From Boesenbergia rotunda (Eukaryota; Streptophyta; Magnoliopsida; Zingiberales; Zingiberaceae), in NCBI GenBank assembly GCA_024364735.1, contig JAGFNQ010005176.1, positions 153,930-217,929 on the forward strand: DNA of 64,000 nucleotides, written 5' to 3'. Positions within the stretch are counted from its first letter, which is position 1; every line of letters starts with the position of its first letter. Shown one piece after another: positions 10,750 through 22,179 of the stretch. The notes beneath the pieces were generated by a model. It was not told the DNA's origin. It saw nothing but the letters and a program-made list of their open reading frames with translations, and ran no database searches. A program made the position numbers and the translations under genes.

Positions 10750-11190
10750 CGATAGCAGCTTATGGATTCTTTCCTATTCCTGCTTGAAACTTTTATGATT
10801 GGATGGGAATGAATCGAAAAAGGGAAAGAGTTTTTTGTTAAAAAAAAACAAATCTGAAACTTTGGTTCTTCCCGGAATTCAGATTTACTTTTTTCCAATC
10901 AGATTAAACCGTGGATCATCCCAATCAAATTACTTCTTTCCAATCAGAATTTAGATAAAAAAAATTAGTCAAAATAAAAGTGTAAAAGATTCTATTTTAA
11001 TAAAATTAAAAAACCAAGAAAAAAACGAAGAAAAGACAAATCTTGTGTCAGATCCAAGCAAACAAAACAAAAAAAAGCCTCTTCAAAAGGATTATGCGAG
11101 ATCTGAAAGTAAAAAAGAAAAAACGATGCAAGAAAAGCAAGGAATCAGAACTAGATTTATTCCTAAATAAATATTTAATTGTTCAATTAA
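10750..11190 (+). pseudogene. ycf1: Nuclear plastid DNA: decayed ycf1 (Tic214) fragment
   Basis: Conceptual translation in shifting frames gives blocks typical of the plastid ycf1 product, a large inner-envelope protein of the import machinery. In order they are: FPIPA*NFYDWMGMN near 10770-10810 (a stop replaces an expected tryptophan), LWFFPEF near 10860-10880, KPWIIPIKLLL near 10907-10940, a lysine-rich stretch, then PLQKDYARSE near 11071-11100 and ESELDLFLNKYL near 11145-11180 followed by LRWN. The order matches ycf1, while frames change at poly-A runs and stops accumulate. This is nuclear plastid DNA, long non-functional. Both ends are approximate. Confidence 0.75.
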
Positions 11191-13379
11191 GATGGAACAA
11201 CTTCGTTAATATTGAGTATGTTGGTACTTAATGACAGATTAGGTAATCCTTTACAAACCTCCCAGCATCTACAAAACTACATAAAGTTACAAATAGATGT
11301 TGACACCATGTATTAGATGTGACTGTAGTTTAGTCTTGCATAAACTGCATAAAATTCCACTATCAACTTCACATAAGTTGGACAAGAAGCGATGTTAGTC
11401 CTACATATCTTCCTAAGGCTCTTGCATATCTTGAGTAAATCTGGTTATTCACCTAGCATGTTTAAACTAGAACAAACATATGCGCACGTTTAAACTAGAA
11501 CCAAACATATGCACCCAAATCGTTTGGACTAGAAGTGGTTCTAGTGAAGAAACAGTTCGTGTTCCATTACAAAAAGTGTTAGCCTATGATTCTCCTTTGA
11601 GGCAAGGAACATACTAGATGATAACCTTATACTGAAAAATTATCGTCATAGATCAAGTAAGAAATAGCATACAAATAATAAAAAGCAAAACTGTAGAGAA
11701 CTAAGTAAAATTAATAATATACTAGAAAAAGTGTTATGGCCTTCTTATGCATTATTTAACTGCAATTATGTTAATCTAAATGAATTCCCTAATATTTGTA
11801 CTATTTTTTTCACCGATTCAAATCTTTGTGCTTCTCATATTGCTACAGCCAATTGTCAAGTAAAGCTTTCTGAAAAAATTTATGCTTCTCATATTACTAT
11901 AGCCAACTGCCAAGTAAAACTTTCTAAAAAAATAACACCGGTCAAGAAATCAAAAAAGGATTTATTTTTTTATCTTTATTTTGGTACTTAAAGGATGGGG
12001 GAAAATGAAGTAAAAGCATTTGAGGATAATATAAAGTAAAGAAAAAACTTTCAGAAAGTGCAGCCACAAAGATGTAAAAGAAGTGTTGACTGCATATGTT
12101 ATGTCTTGAGAATTACTCACGTATGTATATCTGTGAAGTACATATCTTCTTGAGAGATTATAAAGAACGCCCAGCAACTGTAATCTACAAAAGCACCATG
12201 AAGAACTCAAAGGATAAAAAAACCTATAAAGAAGCTCTCGAAATTGACAACCAAGAAAATGCAGAACGTGTCTAACAAGAATTGATAAAACTTTAGAATC
12301 AAGAAAACTAGACAATGAAAAAAGCAAGCAATCTTCTTCCTCTGAAGCGGGAGAAGTACAACGACTGACTTGTCCTTCACATCGATCACTTCAGCCTCCG
12401 CCCAAGCTGAGATTCTTTGTCTTCGAGCCATACCTTGACGCCCTTCTGATAAATCACCTTTGAATAGCTTTGGAAGTGTGTTGTGCTACCACACAATTAG
12501 TAATGCTCATTCTAACACTAAGATTACACCCGCTTTTTTTTGTTAAAGAACTATGATTTACAATATTTTTATAGAAAGTGTTGAGTTACTTTATTGTCAT
12601 GCTATCCATGAGAAATCAACTATGTGCAAGATCTGAAATGTCTACATCTTATCTTGTACTCTCATCTTCATCTTTTATTTTTATGTTGAACATTTTTTCT
12701 TGATTTGGTATGGTTGCTTTCATTATGCTCTAAATTTCATCTTTTCTAAACCCTTCAAGATTGTATCAGGTGTTTGTTTAATCTCTTTGTTGTTATCTGG
12801 ACTTAGAGGTGATCTTTTGTATTATGTTTCTACTTTCATTTGTTTCTCTCCTTTTCCACTCTTATTTACAATTGTGGATGCTCAACAACTTTTTATTTCA
12901 TTTAGGAAAAGTAATTGTTTGCCTCTCCAATACATAATATTTAGGCCTTTCCTTCTTACAATATGTGCATCCTCTTAGAATCCATTATCTGACACAATGT
13001 AAGTCCTTTCTGGTATTAAAATCAACAATCTTATTTTCCTTCTTGGTTTTCTCATATTGATGTATAGTCAACTGCTCAATTTTAGGGTTGATTTAGTCAT
13101 GATGACTAAATTGGTACACAATATTTGTAAAGATTTTTTATGTGATAATTGAGGCTTTTTTGATCCTTTTGTTAAAAAAAATATTAGGGATGAAACTGCA
13201 TTTCTCCTATTTATATATTTCATGTTGGTACATAAAATTACATCCATGATATGAAAATGTAAAAACTTTTGATGCATCCATTAGATAACAGAAGAGAACA
13301 TTTCTCGGAGAAGAACAAGAAAAAACATACAAACTCAAGAAAGGAGAAATTGAAACAAAAGACGGTGAAAGTTACGAGT
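11191..13379. other. AT-rich intergenic stretch with small repeats
   Basis: No convincing gene is seen. A short direct repeat of a GTTTAAACTAGAACAAACAT-like unit occurs near 11459-11512. A minus-strand open frame near 12330-12431 (starting MARRQRISAWAEAEV) has some coding-like composition but matches nothing I know and ends without a clear splice site. Confidence 0.5.
11829..11936. repeat. Two-copy 54-bp tandem repeat
   Basis: Units 11829-11882 and 11883-11936 share the GCTTCTCATATTRCTA and CAAGTAAARCTTTCT blocks with a few substitutions. Confidence 0.85.
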
Positions 13380-13389
13380 TTCTGATAAA

Positions 13390-13735
13390 GAAAGAGGTCA
13401 TGATGCAAGAGCAATGGATAAACCCCCTTTTCTGGAGCCTGAGAAACCTTCTTTGGAATAGCAGAGTGCTAATAGATCACTGGATAAATCAAAGGATAAA
13501 ACTAATGAAAGGCGTGAAAAGGACAGAGAAAAGTCGGATCACACTGAGAAATCAAGAGATGGGTCGCTGGAAAGGCATGGAAGAGAGAGTTCTATTGAAA
13601 AAATGCAAGATAGGAGCACCAATAGAAATCATGATAGGTTAGTTGAGAAACCTAGTGAGGATAGAAGTAAAGATGATCATACCAAGCACAAGCATACTGA
13701 GAGATATCCACAGATAAAACATTATTGGAACTACT
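13390..13735 (+). pseudogene. THOC2 (THO2)-like gene fragment, charged C-terminal region
   Basis: One frame from about 13390 to 13732 reads as a highly charged K/E/R/D-rich segment with DKSKDKTNERREKDREKSD, then HTEKSRDGSLERHGRES and NHDRLVEKP. It resembles the C-terminal low-complexity region of plant THOC2, a scaffold of the THO/TREX mRNA-export complex. A TAG interrupts it near 13459-13461. No upstream or downstream exon of THOC2 is recognised, so this is a broken fragment. Charged low-complexity sequence is easy to mistake, so the identity is moderate; a different RS/RE-rich protein is the main alternative. Confidence 0.45.
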
Positions 13736-13739
13736 AATG

Positions 13740-16204
13740 GAACAAAAAGGACTATCTAATATTTGGATCTGGAAATTATTTGGGCTTCTAATGAAACAAA
13801 AAGGGCAATCCAATATTTGAAATTCTAATATAATATAGAGGCTTCGTGGTACATTCAAGAGAAGTATATGCTTCTATTAAAATATTTCAAGCATGCAATA
13901 GCAACTAATAATGTATTTGGATCTGGAAATTATTTGTCTTAGATTTACCCCATTCTCAAATTGTATCACATTCAAAGCAACTAATAATGTAACATCCTCA
14001 AAGCAAACTGTTGTGATAATTATCTAATTACAACAGCCCCCTCAGCCCTTCTCTATGAAAGGCGCATCCCTCCCCTTACCACCATCTTCGGGCAATCATC
14101 TCCCTCCCCTCTCAAAGTATCATTTGATCAACACTAAGTCCTTCTCACAAAATAGCTTATCTTGCCCCTTCCTGAAGGACCCGAGTAGTTTCTACCTCAG
14201 ACCATGATGAGTCCATTATCCTCAAACACGAGAGAACAACAATTTTTAAGGGGTTGCAATACAGGTTGGTGGGCACTTAGTCAAAATTTTGAGGCTTGGG
14301 GCAGAAAAACATTATTGAAACTATTTTCATATTACAAGACTCTTTGAAGATAGATAGTTCAGATATGATCAATGTGTGACCAGAAGAAATCAGGAAAGAA
14401 AATGTTATAAACATAATATGGAACCACCATGTATATGACCATGCTACATTAACATTGTGATGCAAGTATAGAACCATGTATCCTTTTGTATCAACAGTAT
14501 GATAAGATGATATTAGTTCATGTGAAATGTAAATCTGGAGCAGAAGGCAGTTTAAATTTTCAAGATCAGAGCATATGTTCAAATAAAGGTTGGTGTTAGG
14601 GTGATACAGCAGTATGTACTGACACTTGTGCCAATTCAAAGCCAAAGGAAGAGAAGAAGAAAACAAAGGAATAAAGGGAGATGCAAATTAGAGAGAGTAA
14701 GACACAAGACAAAGAAAAAAGCATGTCCTAAGAAAGCAAAACAACATAAAAGACAAAAATAAAATAAAACCATAAACAACATTCACTGCTTCAGTTGGAA
14801 TAGTCTAGTCGTGTACAGAATCAATCCGATTTGGACATTAGACATAATGCTCAGCAAGTGCATTATACTTACAGCCATACCACTGTACAAACATTGATAC
14901 TACCCATGCTTAAAACTATACTTGAAACCGAATACATTCATTAAAAAAAAACTATTTAATTATGAATTCAGAACATTACAGAACATAAAGTTAACATATC
15001 ACCATACTTAGTCCATGGACATAGAGAGCTATGAAAAAAATAGCAAAACAGCTCTTACGGTTGTTCCATCTTGACATGTTAGGACAAAGTCCCTTAGGAT
15101 AGCAGCTAATCCAACCTTCAGAAATAAAGCAACATCATTAGTTGGATCAAATACTTAAATATAAAGATAACTTAGTAGAACACGTCATAAGTATTATAAA
15201 CATAATAGTCATAGCAAAAGTTGATTTCATCAAATTATTTGTAGAGCCATAGATTTATCTTGAACACTGAGATTTGTTTTAGCATTTGAAGTTATGGAAA
15301 ACCTCCTTGCAATATTATTTTCAGTAGTTATTTGGTAAAACAAAGTACTGCACTGATACAGTTAGGCTACTTCAAAAATCTGGTAGATTCTTTTTCAGTA
15401 TTACTTACAACCTAATTGAGAAAGGGTTGTTGGTATGGTATAAGTTACAGGATCTATGAGGTTAATTGTTTATATAAATAATAGTTTGTTGTTTATAGGC
15501 CATGGTGGTAAACCTTTGTCATTTCTTAAGATCAGAACCAATGACAACTTTAAAGGATGCTGCAACCTTGGAACAAAAAATGAACCATAAAAAACCTTAG
15601 AAGAAAACAAGGAGAGTCTCTTTGCATAGAAGAAATACAAGGATGCCTGTCAGCATCTAGGAACAACCTCAAGCATTGACAGCATATCATCCGAGACTTG
15701 AAGCATTGAAAGATAGGAAGGAAGAGGAAGCCTACTGGAAGTGAGACTTCATAAGATATCAATAAATAAAGAAGGAAACCTGTATGTGATCTGCAGAAGA
15801 TGACAGCATATCATCCGAGGTAAATTTATCACCATGGTCATATCCATTAGGCTTAAAAGGAGACAAATAATCATATTAGTGCAGCATGTATATTTCATGC
15901 TTAAGGGAAAAAATAAATGGAGGTTTCAAGATAGAAACTATCCATATAGTTTATAATTAACATTTTTTCATGGATTACCTTGTGACATATTACTCTTCAA
16001 TTGAACTTCTCAAACAACACCTAGTGATACATTCATTACTTTGTACCAAAGTTCAAAGGTACAAAACAATAGTAGTATGGTATTTACTAATTAAGGTACA
16101 TATTGTTTGTCCAACTAACACATATCTTTGATATCTAGCTAAGAATAGGTAATAAGTCCAAATGGGTTCTGCAGGTTGATCAAAGTCAATATTGTCATGG
16201 TAGA
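13740..16204. other. Intergenic stretch with unidentified exon-like remnants
   Basis: The stretch is mostly AT-rich. A repeated phrase (AATATTTGGATCTGGAAATTA) occurs near 13757 and 13913. On the minus strand 15058-15121 translates as KVGLAAILRDFVLTCQDG between plausible splice signals, and 15560-15830 holds two near-copies of a CTCGGATGATATGCTGTCA phrase. These look like exon debris of a minus-strand gene, possibly the downstream part of the GCN1 remnant at 22-24 kb, but I cannot identify them. Confidence 0.35.
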
Positions 16205-17345
16205 CGGACTGGAGAGCACCGCTCATCGCCTACCTAACGAACGGGACACTCCCAGCCGATCGGGAGGAAGACCGACTCCTGAGGAAGCGAGCGGTCCAGT
16301 ACTCCTTGGTTGGAGATGCACTGTACAAAAGGGTCTTCGCCCGGCCTCTACTTAAGTGCTTAGGTGAAAAAGATGTTGAATACGTATTGAAAGAAATACA
16401 TATGGGGATCTGTGGAAGCCATGTTGGAGCTCGGGCCGTGGCTTGAAAAGTGCTACTCTCAGGATATTATTGGTCGACCCTGCAGTAGGACATGGACATA
16501 GTGGGGCCTTTCCCGACCGCTGTTGCTCAAAAGAGGTTCTTGCTAGTGGTCGTGGATTATTTATCCAAGTGGGTAGAAGTCGAGGCCTTGGCACGCATCA
16601 CTGAGCAAGCTGTTATCAAGTTTCTATGGCAGAACATCTTATGCCGATACGGGATTCCCCATAAGCTGGTCTCAGACAACGAAAGACAGTTTCAGGGTTG
16701 GAAAATATAAGAATGGTGCTTGGCGTATGACATTCAGCAAGTCTTCACATTTGTAACATATCCGCAGAGCAATGGCCAGGCGAAAGTGGTCAATCGGGAA
16801 ATCTTGAGAGGCTTGAAGACTAAGCTCGACCATACTGGTGGCACCTGGGTCGATGAGTTACCAAGTATTTTATGGGCTCAGCGAACTACGTCCAGAGAGA
16901 CCACACTCCCTTCCAGTTGGTCTATAGAAGCGAGGTTGTGGTGCCTGTTGAAGTAGGGTGTGAATCCAACCGGCGGAAGGCCTATGACGAAGAGAACCTC
17001 GGAAAGAAGGCGTTTAGAGCTGGACCTAGTTAAAGAAATCCGAGAGAAGGCTGCCACCCGAATGTTTGCCTACCGCTAGAGGATGAAGCAATGGTATAAC
17101 CAAAAGGTTTTACCAAGAACGTTCCAGGTCGGCAACCTCGTATGGAAAAGGATAAAGCCGGTCGGTGATGTGAGCAAGTTGGAACCTCAATGGGGAGGGC
17201 CCTGCAAGGTCATCCAGAAACTGGCGGTCGGGGCTTATTACTTGGAAAATGAGCAAGGAAGAAAGCTGGATCGAGTTATGATGAAAAGCTATGTAATGAA
17301 AAGCCGAAATCCTTACCCAATGTGCAGGCGGGACTCTCGCCTCTG
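16205..17345 (+). pseudogene. Gypsy integrase remnant
   Basis: The translation reads through an RNase H-integrase linker, then an HHCC-type zinc region (GDALYKR near 16311, EIHMGICGSH near 16395). The frame is then lost near 16485, where the second cysteine pair is missing. The catalytic core follows: MDIVGPF near 16492, VDYLSKWVE near 16553, LVSDN near 16667, and the QSNGQAKV block near 16767 that carries a lysine where the catalytic glutamate is expected. Stops occur near 16444, at 16708-16710 and at 16954-16956. A chromodomain-like KPVGDVSKLEP tail near 17155 closes it. The expected function is integration of element cDNA; this copy is dead. Confidence 0.88.
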
Positions 17346-17912
17346 AGCGAGCTTGGCTCCCAGTTCGGACGTGTGGCAACCCACGCTCCCTGGGATTAAG
17401 CCGACCGAGTGTCCAAACTCTCGCCTCTAAGCGAGTTATATAAGTGGGCATGCCCCCACGCACCCCCGGCTCAGGGCCAGCTGAGAGAGAGGGATTTGAA
17501 AGAAGCGACAGATGGAGGAAATAAATGGGTGGATCAGGAAGCGAAGCCCGACCTGAAGATGGTCTCGGGAGATGGTTATGAAGCTGAGAGGAGCACTCTC
17601 GGGTCGGTCGGTCGGGTCGGGTAGGCGGAGGCGATGGTCGGAGGAGATGTGGTAGTCGGATTAGATTTGGTCGAGGTCGTGATGGTGGAGGTCGGACACC
17701 ATGGTAGTGTACCACGGGTCCGAGTGGGAAGAAGAAGAATCCATAAGGTGGTAAAGAGAAAGGAACTGACCGAGTGAGAAAAGGTGTCGCCGGAGAAGAA
17801 GGACGCGAGGCTGTTGTTGCCGGAGGTCGCCGGAACCCTAGCAGAGAGCGCAAGAGCAGCAGGACGGCGTAAGAGTAAAAAAGCGAAAGTAAAAACGGCG
17901 AGGAGATAGGCC

Positions 17913-17921
17913 TATTTATAG
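17913..17921 (-). promoter_or_regulatory. TATA box for the antisense gene of the Gypsy element (gene itself lost)
   Basis: CTATAAATA on the minus strand sits in the same context (CTATAAATAGGC) as the one at 49931-49939 upstream of the antisense gene in the fuller element. Here the downstream antisense exons are absent or unrecognisable, so it is a relic. Confidence 0.45.
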
Positions 17922-18356
17922 GGTTGAGCGGACGATGTCGGTCGTTCGATGGTGATCCGGAGAAAAGGCGGGAATGGATCTGGGTTGTCCAATCAAACCC
18001 TAGGTAATTCCGGAGGCTGTCACACGTGCGTGCCGCCCATTCGTTGTGTCAAGCGGTGGGCGTTTCATCACCCGGGACACCGATAACCTGTTGGGTATGG
18101 TTTGGCGGGTTTCCTTAGCGAAAACTTGATCGTCCTTGAGAGACCTCTCCATGTCTACGGATAAAAAATTAATCCGAATGGAGACCCGTCTCCTGACGAC
18201 CATCTCGTGCCGTATCGAACGATCCAAATTACAACTCGGCCAATCACAAAGATCGAGCCTTGTAATTTGCTTGACTGTTCGACCGTGGAAAAGGCGATGA
18301 GTGGATCGCCGGCTTTTGTGTTTATGGTCGAGGTCCAATTAGTTAATTATTAACCA

Positions 18357-19918
18357 TGATAAGCAATCAAAATAATTAACAAATTAACATGAAATGACGA
18401 GGTAATTAAAACATGGCACAATAATAAACAAGGAGCTTGGGAAGAGGTTATACCTTCCCGATCACCTCGCGGCCTTCTACCTTATGTCCCTCCCTTTCAC
18501 GGACATTGTGTGGGCGACGATCTACCGCGAACCGAGATCACCAAGGGAACCAACCAATCCTCTTCCTCACGCGCAAACCTTAGACACTAGGGTAACCGTC
18601 GCACCTCCTTCTTCCTTGCCTAGCACCGTCGGCGATCTCCAAGAAGGCTCACCTTCTTCTCACCGACTCAGAGGATGAAGAAAGGAGGATGAAGAAGAGG
18701 AAGAAGAAGAGAAATAAGATCTCTTCTTCACCACCAAAACCAAGCCGCCGCCCCTTCCTTTCTATTTCCCGCCGGCACCAACAAGGATGGAGAACTCTTT
18801 GTTTTCCGGCCGCTGAACACCCTCTTCCTCTCCTCCTTAGTGTACGCCCAAAAGGAAGATTAGAAGGGAAGAGATGAAGAAGAAACCTCCACTCTAAAGC
18901 CTTCTTCCACCCTCCTTTAGAACCGGCGGCACTTAACCTAGGAGAGAGAGAGCTTGAGAGAAAAGAGAGAGAAGCCTTGGAATTATTGTGTTGTATCAAG
19001 CCTTGGTATCATGATCCTATAGGGTATTTATAGGGCTAAGGTAGGGACCAAGAGGAGTTGGATCTTGGCCCACCAATGAATCTAAACCCGATCCATTAAT
19101 TAAGATCCATTCCACTAAAGGATCTTAATTGAACTTCCTCACCAACCTCCATATTTTCATATTGGCTCCACATATTATGAGTCGTCCATCCCCCCGTGTT
19201 TAAGATAGCGAATGCCCGTTAATTAATTTAAATTACTGACAATTTAAATTAATAACTTCTGGATCCTTGATTAGTACCACTTAACCTTATCATCATGTCG
19301 GATCAAATCCACCTGCATGGTTTAACATGATGAACCTTTTGAGCTCATTAAGGGGGCATCATCATCCCGACTCACCAGGACACGGATTCCGTCAATAATC
19401 AACGGCACACCACATATAATTAATATTATTTCCCAACTTACCGGGCCTATCGATCTAACAGAATAAATCTCGCCCATTGGTAAATCAAAGAAATAATAAT
19501 TAAAAATATGTGCTCGTTATTATATCGGGATTTAGGGATCGTACTCCATAATAAAATCTGAGGTCCTATCCAATTATCAAGCCAGTACAAATTGGATAAC
19601 CTCTGATTTTGGTCCTGCTCAATGTACTTAAAGCACACCAGTGTAATTTTATGGTCAAGACCAACCACACCTAATTACACTACAACCATCCCGATGGTTT
19701 GTCCAATTTCATCTCGGCTGTGAGCCTCTACTTATACTAGGCAAGGAACTGATAACATGATCTTCCGTGTATCACCACACACCATGTTATCTACAATGCA
19801 AAGTAATGACTTTTATGCATATACTAATATAAATACGCATCTAGTGTTGTTGTGATTCTCTTTTCAAAATGTGGATGACCATACGTAAAAGGCAAGACTT
19901 TTAGTATACATCCTAACA
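18357..19918 (-). mobile_element. Copia-type solo LTR (1,562 bp)
   Basis: On the minus strand it starts TGTTAGGATGTATACTA, like LTRs of large Copia elements, and ends GCTTATCA. It is flanked by TAACCA on both sides (18351-18356 and 19919-19924), a target duplication of five or six bases. A TATA-like CTATAAATACCC lies near 19028-19040 on the minus strand, followed by a GA/CT-rich leader. No internal coding sequence is present, so the element has been reduced to one LTR by recombination. It sits inside the truncated Gypsy element and is therefore younger than it. Confidence 0.85.
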
Positions 19919-20171
19919 TAACCATCGGGTGCGTGGCCCCAGTAGTTAATGCGGCAATTAGTACGAGAGATTCGAATCAGCCCGGCATAAGTCGGGGACA
20001 GATAAGACAAGCAGATGGGACGAGGTCGACACGCCGCTATGCGGTCGGGAGGTAGGCGACTCCGATCGGTCGAGCGAGCAGCCCACTCGGGGGTGCCAGG
20101 CTTGCTCCAAACTAGTGGTCTAGTCAGTCGGACTCAGCGTCTCCTTCGACTAGACTCGAAGAGGATGCTTA

Positions 20172-21149
20172 TGATCCCGGCCTAACTCGCGTGTAGCTCG
20201 GTCGACCAGCCTGACACCGCATAAGGTTAGGTCAGGGCCGCGGAGTATGGGTAGAACAGTATAGCCGGTTAAGCCAGGAGACCATGGCTCGCTTGGGTCA
20301 AGTTACCCGACCGAGAGACCAGTCGGGTGCACCATGACCTGGCCCCACCTAGAAGTGTCGAATGTCCGATACCGCCCGACACCCGAGGCGCGTGCTACAT
20401 TAGCCAGCATGCTACCTTAGCGAGAGATATCGACTGCCGAGCCTAGGGCAGTCTGGGTCACACCCAGCAGGCACCCAGTGACGTTCTCTCTACGCCTTAA
20501 TCATACGACCCAAGACGGGGCGAATTGACAATGCCCAAGTGCTCCCTGACTCGGGGAGTGCCCTGCTTCACTCTGAGATATTAATTACACGACACGATTT
20601 CGCTCAGATCGGCCGATCGACGATCCAGCCCGGGTTTTGCCCCTTTCTTAATAACATCCGCCCTCTGACATTATGCTGGCAGACGTGGTACGGGGTCGGC
20701 GCAGGCCTTACCGCTTTCGTGCTCGAATCACGGATATCCCGCTGACTCTGTACTTCTTTGGCACACCCTGGTACTCCACACCACGCCACCTCTTACCTGT
20801 GTCAGACTGGGCAGCGCCGATCGATGTCATTCTGCAAGCTGACAATGCCCATACTCCTGTCTCTGCCAGGTACAAAAGGACGCCAGACGCGGGCAGACGC
20901 TGTCAGCTCCCTCAGCTATATAAGGTCCTCCGCTCTTCGCTTCACAGGTACGCGCGTAAGAGTTATTTTCGCTACTGTGTTATTGCTCTCTTCCTTTCCC
21001 TCGGAGACTGACTTGACCGTCGGAGGGTCTTGCCGGGGACTTTTCCCGGCGGGTTACTAACGGGCATTTCCTTACAGGTCAGAGCCGACATCAGTAGTAC
21101 TCGGGTCCGCTTCGCTCTTGGGAGTCCACCTCACTCTGCGACAGGATCA
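20172..21149 (+). repeat. 3' LTR of the truncated Gypsy element
   Basis: The LTR runs from TGATCC to GGATCA, the same terminal inverted bases as the LTRs at 42076 and 50275. It follows a purine-rich stretch (about 20155-20166). A TATA box, CTATATAAGG, lies near 20916-20925. At 978 bp it is shorter than the others and lacks their 14-bp tandem array. Confidence 0.82.
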
Positions 21150-21257
21150 CATCAGGTTGCCCCTTTAATTCAAACAAACTATTGTCGATTTAGGGATTAT
21201 ACCATGCAAGGGGAAATAGGTGATTAAAATGTTATTTTACTGAAATGTTTCCTAACA

Positions 21258-21402
21258 ACTAGTGTGACCTAGAGGTCATGAGTTCGAATCGCTGAAATAA
21301 GCGCTTGCAATGTAAGATAAGACTGCGTACAATACACCCTTCCCCGAGATGCCAATCTCACATTGGCAGGAGCTTCGTGTATGTTGTCCTCTTTCTTTCT
21401 TG
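21258..21402 (+). mobile_element. Au-type tRNA SINE, degraded
   Basis: A B box, GAGTTCGAATCG, near 21279-21291 is followed by the Au SINE signature: a run of about 30 bases, then CTGCGTACAATACACCCTTCC near 21324-21345, then a GGCAGGAGCTTCGTG block near 21365-21380, and a T/C-rich tail. The 5' head with the A box is poorly preserved (near 21262) and I see no clean target duplication, so the copy is old. Au SINEs are widespread in angiosperms. Confidence 0.75.
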
Positions 21403-22179
21403 ATGAAGTGAAATTTCATTTATTCAATTCATGCTAACTAAGACAAATGAGGATTAACCCGATGCATGTTGACTAGAACAAAATTCAAGAGCCTCTCTTT
21501 AGGCGACTACTTTGTTAAACTTCCTTTATTAATGATACCAAAATCAGCAAGTTTGTGAGCATGATGTCCAATGGATTAGTATTTCAAATCGAGGACAATC
21601 CTACTAAGGAATGTTCATGTATCACATCAGTTCTGAAGCACCTGACATCAGATGTAGCATAAGTTAACCAATTTGAATGGACTAACTTGGCTAGTATGAC
21701 CACCAACACTACCACTAGAACTGGCATAGTTATAGTTATATCTATAAAAACAGCAAAGTAAAAAATAATAAATTGAGAAGGAAATGCAAAGTTCAACAAG
21801 GGTACCTCCAATGATAAACCAATCAATAACAAACCCTTGCTGAAGTGGATGGCCAAATGGTTATCCACCTAAACCTGCAGCATCACTTATTCGATCACTG
21901 AAACTGTTGATTCAAAAAAAAAAAACAGCATCCAATAATGCTTGTGTGTAAATAAAATTTTTTAAAAAAAAAGGAATATTAGAAGAATGCTCCAGTAGAG
22001 TAGAGAAAAATAATGTTAAGAATAAATTACTATATCAACTTACTCCGAGACACCAAATCAAGTCATGCATATTGCAAGTCCCGAAAATTGACAATAGTTT
22101 TATATGTGATATAGGCTACTTGATCTGAAGAAAAAGGGATCAAGTGTGAAGATAAAAGTGTTGAATCGGAATGGTGAAA

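Larger units (their letters stand above)
16205..21149 (+). mobile_element. 5'-truncated Tat-like Ty3/Gypsy element, split by a solo LTR
   Basis: What remains is a stretch of integrase (16205-17345), the 3' non-coding region (17346-18356 and 19919-20171) and a 3' LTR (20172-21149). The 5' LTR, gag, protease, RT and RNase H are missing. It is related to the more complete element at 42076-51309: integrase blocks, the sequence before the 3' LTR (a CTAGTCAGTCGGACT-like run ahead of the purine tract), the LTR ends TGATCC...GGATCA and the antisense TATA box are all shared. A Copia solo LTR interrupts it at 18357-19918. Confidence 0.85.

Noticed and set aside
14277..14666. 129-codon minus-strand open frame
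   Set aside because: Low-complexity AT-rich sequence with no domain or exon-intron signals; most likely chance.
17110..17853. 247-codon minus-strand open frame
   Set aside because: It overlaps the sense integrase remnant, is Pro/Arg-rich without a domain, and lies where antisense leader sequence is expected.
20539..21060. Overlapping forward frames near the Gypsy 3' LTR
   Set aside because: They fall inside the LTR (U3, TATA at about 20916, R/U5) and have no recognisable domain.
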